DNA from: Candidatus Rhodoblastus alkanivorans
Lineage (GTDB): Bacteria; Pseudomonadota; Alphaproteobacteria; Rhizobiales; Beijerinckiaceae
Direction: 5' to 3'
NCBI RefSeq assembly: GCF_022760755.1
Contig: NZ_JAIVFP010000001.1
Span: 2,832,001 to 2,896,000 of the forward strand
Length of the DNA stretch: 64,000 bases
Of the stretch, positions 35,154 through 42,083 are shown piece by piece. Each line of letters begins with the position of its first letter. Within the stretch, counting starts at the first letter, position 1. The notes beneath the pieces are model-generated. The model was given only the letters and a program-made list of their open reading frames with translations. It was not told the origin of the DNA and ran no database searches. Made by a program: the position numbers and the translations under genes.

Positions 35154-35184
35154 AGCCGTGCTTCGTCACCGAGGCGCGGCTTTT
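35154..35184 (+). terminator. Terminator of the phasin gene
   Basis: Stem AGCCGTGCTT (35154-35163) with AGGCGCGGCT (35172-35181), 10 bp including G-U pairs, followed by TTTTCCTTTT. Confidence 0.7.
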
Positions 35185-35310
35185 CCTTTTGAAAGATAAG
35201 GCGTTACACCATTGCACGTCGTCAGACGGGCGTCTTCGGCCGCTGATCGGGAGGTTGCGAGGAAGAAGTCTGCGTCCGGCGGTTGGCCTGATCTTCGGTC
35301 GCAGGTTGGA

Positions 35311-35357
35311 TGAGTACATTCCGAACCTGCCTCGGCGGTCGGCGCGTCTGATAATTT
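35311..35357 (+). promoter_or_regulatory. Stress-box promoter copy 10 (second polyhistidine gene)
   Basis: Box TGAGTACATTCCGA at 35311-35324, CTGCCT at 35327-35332 and -10-like TAATTT at 35352-35357, 61 bp before the 35419 start. Confidence 0.62.
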
Positions 35358-35418
35358 TCCATGTGTTGCAGGTCTGCCGAGCCAATTCGGGGGCGCAGCA
35401 AGCAAACGGAGTTTACCA

Positions 35419-35694
35419 ATGAAAACCCGGTTGATTTTAACCGCCGGCCTTCTTGGCCTTTCTGTCGTCCTTTCGACGCCCCTCGCCGCACAGGCTCAGG
35501 GCGTTATCAGGGGTGGCGAGCGAGGCGCGGCCCAAGGTGGGCGCGCCGCCGGTCCGGTTGGCGCAGCGGTTGGCGGCGTGGTCGGTGGAGTGACCGGTGG
35601 CGTCGTCGGCGGCGTCAAAGGCGTGGTGGGCGCTCCTCAGCGCCATCATTATCACCACCACCATCGTCATTACCGCCATCACCACCATAGGTGA
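35419..35694 (+). CDS. Exported glycine-zipper protein with polyhistidine tail (second copy)
   Basis: A 91-residue protein with a signal peptide (MKTRLILTAGLLGLSVVLST, cleaved near PLAAQAQ), a long glycine zipper (GPVGAAVGGVVGGVTGGVVG, GVKGVVG) and a tail rich in His, Tyr and Arg (HHYHHHHRHYRHHHHR). Same layout as 29338-29571, with different sequence in the signal and linker. A periplasmic or envelope metal-binding or pore-like role is inference. It is under stress-box copy 10. Confidence 0.7.
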   Translation: MKTRLILTAGLLGLSVVLSTPLAAQAQGVIRGGERGAAQGGRAAGPVGAAVGGVVGGVTGGVVGGVKGVVGAPQRHHYHHHHRHYRHHHHR

Positions 35695-35844
35695 TAGCAA
35701 TCCAGCCGGAACGGTGTGCATCAAGCCTATTGTTCTGGCTTTCTTTGACATTGCCTGAGTGGGTCGTTTTCCGGAAATGGGAAGGTCCGCACGGAGCGAG
35801 CGCGGTCACGCGTTGAGGCTCTACTATGCCGCCCATATAACGCG

Positions 35845-36040
35845 AACTCGCCCAGAATCGCCCGCCTGAAGGCTATGGGCGTCGAGAGCGTCGGCAAGCT
35901 CGCGCCGCGACAGCGGTAAATCATGGAAAGGGTTCTCGCCGGCCATCCCAGCAAGAACATCGCCGTCGGCCGCAATCATAGCCAGCGCATGGCGGCGCGA
36001 GTTCGCCTCGCCCTCGCCGCAAGCCTGGAAGGCGCGCGGG
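35845..36040 (+). pseudogene. Decayed FixJ/LuxR-type HTH fragment
   Basis: In one frame the DNA reads LAPRQR, stop, IMERVLAGHPSKNIAVGRNHSQR, then a degraded ARVRLALAA end. This is recognisably the same motif as the C-terminal HTH of the hybrid kinase at 15856 (LTPRQKQVMEMVLAGHPSKN, ISQR, ARLAVAA). It contains an in-frame TAA and a deletion after NIAV. It appears to be the dead end of another FixJ-type regulator, directly upstream of stress-box copy 11. The rest of 35695-36264 holds no intact gene. Confidence 0.6.
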
Positions 36041-36090
36041 AAAAGCGCGCTCAGCCCCCTCCTTCTGGTCCGCGGGCCGGCGGTCGGCTC

Positions 36091-36137
36091 TGAGTATTTT
36101 CCGAATCTGCCGCACCGCAGCAACCGCGCGCTGTGTG
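36091..36137 (+). promoter_or_regulatory. Stress-box promoter copy 11 (stomatin gene)
   Basis: Box TGAGTATTTTCCGA at 36091-36104 and CTGCCG at 36107-36112. The expected -10 position reads TGTGTG (36132-36137), a poor match. It lies 127 bp before the stomatin start. Confidence 0.5.
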
Positions 36138-36264
36138 CGTCGCATTCCAAAATCGGCCGAGGGGTCTCGTCGCCGCCGACCGGACGGCGCGCCGATCGAG
36201 CTGTGCGGCAGATCCGCTTTTACCGCGACGAATGTCTTCGTATCGGTCTGAAAGGAGCGACATC

Positions 36265-37048
36265 ATGTTTCTCTATGTCATCCCGGCTTTGGTCCTGGTC
36301 GCTCTTGTCGTGGCGCTCGCGGCGGTAAAAATTCTACGCGAGTATGAGCGCGCCGTCGTCTTCACCCTGGGGCGTTTCCAAAGGATCAGAGGGCCTGGCC
36401 TGGTTTTGCTTCTCCCCTTCTTTCAGGAAATGGTGCGGGTCGATCTACGCATTCAGGTCATCGAGATCCCGAGTCAGGACGTGATCTCGCGCGATAACGT
36501 CTCGATGAAAGTAGACGCCGTGCTCTATTTCAATGTCGTCGATCCCGAGCGGGCAATTATCCACGTTCAACACTATCTATCTTCCCGCCACCAACATGCT
36601 CGCTCAAACGACGCTGCGGGCCGTCCTCGGTCAGCACGAGCTTGACGCAATGCTCTCGGAACGAAAAAAGCTCAGCGCCGATGTCCAGAGCATTCTCGAC
36701 GCCCAGACCGAAACCTGGGGCATCAAGGTCAGCAACGTCGAGATCAGAACGGTCGAGCTGACCGACAACATGGTGCGGGCTATCGCCAAACAGGCGGAGG
36801 CGGAACGCGACCGTCGCGCCAAGGTCATCCATGCGGAGGCCGAGTTTCAGGCGTCGCAAACTCTCCTCAACGCCGCCCGGATCCTCGGAAGCATCCCGGC
36901 CGCGATGCAGTTGCGCTATCTGCAGACGCTGGCGGAAATCGGAGCCGAACGGAATTCGACGGTCGTTTTCCCGATGCCGATCGACATCGTCAAACCGTTC
37001 CTCGAGCTGCTTGACAAGGCCGGCAAGCCGCTGGGCGCCAACGCGTGA
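36265..37048 (+). pseudogene. Stomatin/prohibitin (SPFH) protein gene broken by a 4-bp duplication
   Basis: The first frame (from ATG 36265, ribosome binding site AAAGGAGCG) encodes an N-terminal membrane segment (MFLYVIPALVLVALVVALAA) and the SPFH start ([36 protein letters not shown]). The second frame (about 36575-37048) continues with [40 protein letters not shown] and the C-terminal [17 protein letters not shown]. The switch coincides with CTATCTAT at 36573-36580; removing one CTAT restores a slipin of about 260 residues. Slipins form membrane microdomain scaffolds and often pair with an NfeD protease, which is absent here. A replication-slippage mutation or an error is likely. Confidence 0.75.
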
Positions 37049-37178
37049 CCGTCCCATCCCCGCATGAGCATTCCCCGGCATGCGCCCGGACGTGGAAAAC
37101 GCAGACGCCGGGGCGCGAAATCGGATCAGAACAGCCCGCCGACCAAGCGACCCGGACACATCCGTCCCGGGAGATCAA

Positions 37179-39420
37179 ATGACACATCAGCCGACATCAA
37201 AGGCCGCTCCTGCCAAAAATCCTTCCGCCGCGGACTCTCGCGCTTTCCCCGCTCTCTTCGCGGCGTCTCCCGGCAATGTCATGAACGCCTGGCCGGCCTA
37301 CATGATCGATGCGCTCCAGCGCAGCGTTCTGTTCGTTGACCTGCTGCGGCGTCGCGGCAATGAAGAGATCGAGATCACCTCCCGCCCGACCGCGACCGTG
37401 CTGCGCTTCGACCACGAAGTCGTCATGACCGGCCGGTCGCTGCCACGTCCGATCAACTATTCGCTGTTGCGCATCTTGCCGACGCTGGGGCGCGCGACCG
37501 ACCCCCGCAAACGCCCGGTCGTGGTGGTCGATCCGCGCGCTGGCCAGGGACCGGGCATTGGCGGCTTCAAGGCGGAGAGCGAGATCGGCGACGCCCTGGA
37601 GGCGGGCCACCCGGTGTATTTCATCGCCTTCAGCGCACTGCCCGAGCCCGGCCAGCAATTCCTCGACGTCGTCGAGGGACAGGTGAAGTTCTTCGAGCGT
37701 GTGGTCGATCTCCACCCGGGTGCATCGCGTCCGTTTGCGATCGGCAACTGCCAGGCCGGCTATCAGACGCTGATGGTGGCCAAGCTGCGGCCGGATCTCT
37801 TCGGCCCTTGCCTGGTCCCCGGATCCCCTATGTCCCACTGGCAAGGCGTCCATGGCAAGGACCCGATGCGCTATTCCGCCGGCCTGCTTGGCGGAAGCTG
37901 GCTCACCGCCCTGACGAGCGAACTTGGCGACGGGAAGTTCGATGGCGCTAACCTCGTCCTGAATTTCGACATGCTGAATCCGGCCTACTGGATCTGGGGC
38001 AAGCAGTATGAAACCTACACCCACATCGACACCGGGGCGGAGCGCTATCTCGATTTCGAGAAATGGTGGGGCGACTTCATCGAGCTCAACGGCGACGAGC
38101 TGCAGTTCCTGGTCGACAACCTTTTCATCGGCGACAAGCTGACCCGCAACGATCTCAAATCGCACGACGGCACGGTGTTCGACATCCGCAACATCACGTC
38201 GCCGATCATCGTGTTCGCCTCGTCGGAAGACAATATCAGTCCGCCGCAGCAGGCGCTGGGCTGGATCCTGGACATCTACCGCGATGTCGACGACATTCGC
38301 GCCACAGGCCGGACGATCGTCTACTGCCTGAGCCACAAGGTCGGACATCTCGCTATCTTCGTCTCCACCAAGGTGGGGGCCAAGCAGGACGAGGAATTCG
38401 TGCAGATGATGGATGTCATCGACTGCCTCCCGCCCGGCCTGCACGAGATGGTGCTCTCGCCACGGCCGGCTGATGTCCCTGCGGGCGGGTTCGTCACCGG
38501 CGACTGGATCGCGCGCTTCGAACAGCGGTCGCTTGACGACATCCGTGCGCTGGGACGCAACAGTCCCGCGGACGACCGCGCCTTTGCCGCCGTAGCCCGG
38601 CTGTCGGACCTCAACCTGTCGCTCTATCGCACATTCATGCAGCCCGTGGTCCGCGCGCTGGCCAACCAGCCGACCGCCGACCTTATGCGGACCCTTGACC
38701 CGTTGAGGCTCAGCTACACCCTGTTCTCCGACAGAAATCCCTGGATGCGGCCGGTTCAGAAACTGGCTGCCGAGGCAGCGGCGTCGCGCAAGCCCGTCCC
38801 GGCGGATAATCCGTTCCTGGCGCTTCAAAACCCGGATATCCGACCAGATCACCGCAGATTTGGACCCCTACCGCGTCATGAGGGACCACCTGTCCGAGAA
38901 GATGTTCTTCGCCGTCTATGGCTCACCTTTCATCCAGGCGCTTCTCGGGGTCAACGGGGACAGCGACGCGCGGCCGGTTCTAGGCCCTTTGTCCGAAGAT
39001 CTGGCGGCGCGCCAGGCCAGGTCGGACGGCTACGAGGCCATGCTGAAGACCGGCGGCTTCGATGAAGCGCTGACGCGGACGGTGCTGCATGTAATGGCGG
39101 CGGATCGCGCGACCGACCAGCGCTGTGCGCTCGCGCTCAATGTCGCGCGCCAGCGGCTCATGCATTTATCAATCGCCCAGTTCAAGGTGCTGGTGCGCGA
39201 CCAGTTCTTCGTGTTGCAGCTCGAACCCGACCGTGCTCTCGAGGCGCTCGCGTCGATCGTGCCCGAAGCGGACGCACGCAGCGAACTCCTCCGACAGGTG
39301 AACGCGATCATCGACGCGGGGGGATCGCCCCTCCCGGCCGCGCGCGATCGGCTGACGCGCTTGTCAGACCTGCTCGTCGCGCCGCGCGAGAAGCGCCCGG
39401 CTGCTGTTGCGTCCCGCTGA
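37179..39420 (+). pseudogene. DUF3141 (PHA synthase-like alpha/beta-hydrolase) protein, frameshifted near its C-terminus
   Basis: The main frame (from ATG 37179) gives a long alpha/beta-hydrolase related to class III PHA synthases: nucleophile elbow AIGNCQAGYQTLM (Cys), acid in IIVFASSEDNISPP and His in SHKVGHLAIF. DUF3141 proteins are usually about 750 residues. Here the frame changes near 38838, and the C-terminal DPYRVMRDHLSEKMFFAVYG to the end (39420) lies in another frame. Reading ATCTCC instead of ATCC at 38837-38840, a 2-bp deletion, restores SDQITADLDPYRV. The catalytic core is intact, so the truncated product of about 560 residues with an altered tail may still be made. The gene heads a plus-strand cluster with MaoC/PTA and acetate kinase. 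Confidence 0.75.
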
Positions 39421-39510
39421 GTCCCCGGCGCTGCGCGGGACCGAGCGCTTGCTTTTCTCGCGGTCGCCCGCGCCAAGGTCAGACGGCCGATCCCTTCGGA
39501 GTTGAATGTC

Positions 39511-39822
39511 ATGCGGATCATCGTGAACAAGACCTTTGAAGAGATCGCGCCCGGCGACAGCGCGTCGGTCGAGCGCAGACTCCAGGCGGGCGACGTGCGC
39601 GCCTGGGTAGCCGCCGTCGGCGATGTCGACCTGCCGGCCGCGCCGGGCGAGAGCCAGGCGGCGGCCGGCATCGTCACGGCGATCCTGACCGGGCTGGTCG
39701 GTTCGTCGCTGCCGGGACCTGGCGCTTGCGTGCGCGCATCCTCGTTACGGATCAAGGGCGCATTGCCGATCGACGCCGTGATGACCGCCCGTCTCGTCGT
39801 GCGCGAGAAGCGCACCGATTAG
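39511..39822 (+). pseudogene. MaoC-like N-terminal domain of a MaoC/phosphate acetyltransferase, cut off by an in-frame stop
   Basis: 103 residues (MRIIVNKTFEEIAPGDSASV to VVREKRTD) match the hot-dog MaoC domain that is normally fused to phosphate acetyltransferase in this gene family. The frame meets TAG at 39820-39822 and then continues, without any shift, into the transferase domain (GIVVLDGLCSDPAGHVIATA). The catalytic stretch (normally Asp and His in an NPAHVD-like motif, then HGM) reads DVDLPAAPGESQAAAGI, so hydratase activity is not expected even if the stop were read through. Confidence 0.65.
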
Positions 39823-39831
39823 GGGATCGTC

Positions 39832-40872
39832 GTGCTGGACGGGCTTTGCTCCGATCCGGCCGGCCACGTCATCGCGACTGCGGTCCTGGAAGTGTCGGCG
39901 CCGGTGACGCGGCAGCAGCGCGAGGCGCCGGAGCACCGCCTCGAAGGGCTGATCGAGCGCTGCCGGGACCTCAAACCCATGCCGACCGGCGTCGTTCATC
40001 CATGCAGCGCCAACGCGCTGGCCGGCGTGGTCGAGAGCGCCGAGGCCGCGTTGATTCTGCCGGTGCTGTTCGGGCCCGAGGCCGAAATCCGCCGCATTGC
40101 GGATCAGGCGCATCTGGATATCGCGAAATACTGGATCGTGCCGACAGACGGCCCGGAAGACTCGGCGCTCAAGGCCGCGGCCGCCGCCGGCGCCGGCGAG
40201 GTCGCGGCGCTGATGAAGGGCAGCCTTCATACCGAGGTGCTCCTGCATGCGGTCATGCAGAAAGACGCGAAACTCCTTGCCGGCCGGCTCATCAGCCATT
40301 GCGTGATGGTCTCGGCGCCGACCGATGCGCGCCGCTTCGTCATCAGCGATGTCGCGCTGAACATCGCGCTCGATACCGACCAGAAGCGGGACATCTGCCA
40401 GAACGCCATCGGCTTCGCCCGTGCGCTTGGCGTCGACATGCCGAAAGTCGCCGTGCTCGCCGCGGTGGAGATGGTGAGCACGAAGATGCCGGCCACGCTC
40501 GATGGCGCGATCCTGGCCAAGGTGGCGGATCGGGGGCAGATCGTCGGCGGCGTCGTCGACGGTCCGCTCGATCTCGACGCCGCCGTTGACGCCGAAGCCG
40601 CCCGGATCAAGCACATCTCGTCACCGGTCGCGGGTCTCGCCGATGTCCTGATCGCGCCGAATATCGAGGCGGGCAACATGGTCTACAAGAACCTCGCCTT
40701 CATGGCCGACGCGCAGACGGCCGGCCGGGTCGTCGGCGCGCGGGCGCCGGTGATTTTGACGAGCCGCACCGACACGCCCGCGGCGTGTCGGTTCTCGGCC
40801 GCGGCGGCGGTCCTTTATGCCGATGCGATGGCGCGCGATCCGGCGATCCTCTTTCCTCAAACCGCGGAATGA
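39832..40872 (+). CDS. Phosphate acetyl/butyryltransferase domain protein
   Basis: 346 residues from GTG 39832, in the same frame as the MaoC fragment before it. It contains the PTA/PTB core: TGVVHPCSANALAGVVESAE, LILPVLFGPEAEIR, AALMKGSLHTEVLLHAVM, NIALDTDQKRDICQNAI and a C-terminal GADILL-like segment SPVAGLADVLIAPNIEAGNM. It would interconvert acetyl-CoA (or butyryl-CoA) and acetyl phosphate, and the adjoining acetate kinase would make ATP from the latter. As a separate protein it needs its own initiation at GTG 39829 or 39832 shortly after the TAG. The ribosome binding site there is weak, so reinitiation or read-through would be needed. Confidence 0.75.
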   Translation: MLDGLCSDPAGHVIATAVLEVSAPVTRQQREAPEHRLEGLIERCRDLKPMPTGVVHPCSANALAGVVESAEAALILPVLFGPEAEIRRIADQAHLDIAKYWIVPTDGPEDSALKAAAAAGAGEVAALMKGSLHTEVLLHAVMQKDAKLLAGRLISHCVMVSAPTDARRFVISDVALNIALDTDQKRDICQNAIGFARALGVDMPKVAVLAAVEMVSTKMPATLDGAILAKVADRGQIVGGVVDGPLDLDAAVDAEAARIKHISSPVAGLADVLIAPNIEAGNMVYKNLAFMADAQTAGRVVGARAPVILTSRTDTPAACRFSAAAAVLYADAMARDPAILFPQTAE

Positions 40873-40878
40873 TCGGCC

Positions 40879-42066
40879 ATGAGCGACGCCATCGCCGTCT
40901 TCAACGCGGGCTCCACCAGCCTGAAGTTCGCCGCCTATGCGCTGGACGCGATCAATTCGCTGCCGCTCCTGTGCCGCGGCGGTATTGACAACATGCAGAC
41001 CGATCCACATTTCATCGTCCATGACGCCGGCGGCAAGCCGCTGGACGCCCACGCCTGGGGCAAGGACAGCGCGATCGATCATAAGACCGCGATGCAATTC
41101 GTCATCACCTGGCTGGAGGCGAACCTCGCAGGCGCGAAGGTGATCGCGGCGGGCCATCGTGTCGTGCTTGGCGGCGCCCGCTTCGAGGCGCCGGTTCTGA
41201 TCGACGGCGAAGTGCTCGACTACCTCCAATCGCTCACGGCCATGGAGCCATCGCACCAGCCCTTCAACATCCGCGGCGCCCGGGCTTTTGCCGAAGCCTT
41301 CCCCGGCCTGCCGCAAGTCGCCTGTTTCGACTCGTCCTTCCATCGCACGATGCCGGAAGTGGCGCAGACCTATGCGCTTCCGAAAGATGTCCGCGATGCG
41401 GGCATGCGCCACTGGGGTTACCACGGCATCTCCTACGACTATATCAGCCGGCAGGTTCCGAAGTTGGCGCCGCAAGCCCGCCGGGTGATCGCCGCGCATC
41501 TCGGAGGCGGCGCCAGCATGTGCGCCATGCTTGACGGAAAGAGCATCGAAACCTCGATGGGCTTTGGCGCGGTGTCCGGCCTGCCGATGGCGACGCGCTC
41601 GGGAGACGTGCCACCGGGCGCGCTCTTCTATCTGCTGCGCAGCGAGCTGTTCGACGCCGCGTCGCTGGAAAAAATGCTGTACGAACGCGCGGGCCTGCTC
41701 GGGCTTTCCGGCATCAGCGGCGACATGCATGTCCTGCAGGACAGCGAGGCGCCGGCCGCCATAGCGGCGGTCGACTATTTTGTCCATGCGATGACCAAAT
41801 ACGCCGGCGCCTACACGGCCGTGCTTGGCGGGCTGGACGCATTCGTGTTCACGGCCGGCATCGGTGAGCACTCCGTCCGGGTGCGCGCAGCTCTTTGCCG
41901 CAGGCTCGGGTCGCTCGGCGTGACGTTGGACGACAAGGCGAACGCATCCGGCGGACCGCGCGTCTCCACCCCCGACAGCGCCGTGTCCGTCTGGGTCATC
42001 CCCACCAACGAGGAACTGATGATCGCGCAGCACACGCTGGCGCTCGTTCGGCCCTCGCCGACCTGA
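40879..42066 (+). CDS. ackA: Acetate kinase
   Basis: A 395-residue ASKHA-fold kinase: phosphate 1 motif FNAGSTSLKF, AAGHRVVLGGARF (acetate-site Arg; the usual His of HRVVHGG is Leu here), CFDSSFHRTMP, the adenosine-site motif AAHLGGGASMCAM and VFTAGIGEHSVRVR. It makes acetate and ATP from acetyl phosphate. It follows the PTA gene by six bases, so the two form a Pta-Ack pathway giving substrate-level phosphorylation when respiration is limited. The substitutions His to Leu and Asn to Gly (usual HLGNGAS) mark a divergent branch, whose acyl preference may differ. Confidence 0.88.
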   Translation: MSDAIAVFNAGSTSLKFAAYALDAINSLPLLCRGGIDNMQTDPHFIVHDAGGKPLDAHAWGKDSAIDHKTAMQFVITWLEANLAGAKVIAAGHRVVLGGARFEAPVLIDGEVLDYLQSLTAMEPSHQPFNIRGARAFAEAFPGLPQVACFDSSFHRTMPEVAQTYALPKDVRDAGMRHWGYHGISYDYISRQVPKLAPQARRVIAAHLGGGASMCAMLDGKSIETSMGFGAVSGLPMATRSGDVPPGALFYLLRSELFDAASLEKMLYERAGLLGLSGISGDMHVLQDSEAPAAIAAVDYFVHAMTKYAGAYTAVLGGLDAFVFTAGIGEHSVRVRAALCRRLGSLGVTLDDKANASGGPRVSTPDSAVSVWVIPTNEELMIAQHTLALVRPSPT

Positions 42067-42083
42067 TCGAAGGAAGATCCGCC

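Noticed and set aside
20312-36137. The shared promoter motif as an EcfG (general stress sigma factor) promoter
   Set aside because: EcfG promoters are GGAAC-N16/17-CGTT. The conserved parts here are TGAGTA-N2-TTCCGA and CTGnCG, and no CGTT occurs at the right spacing.
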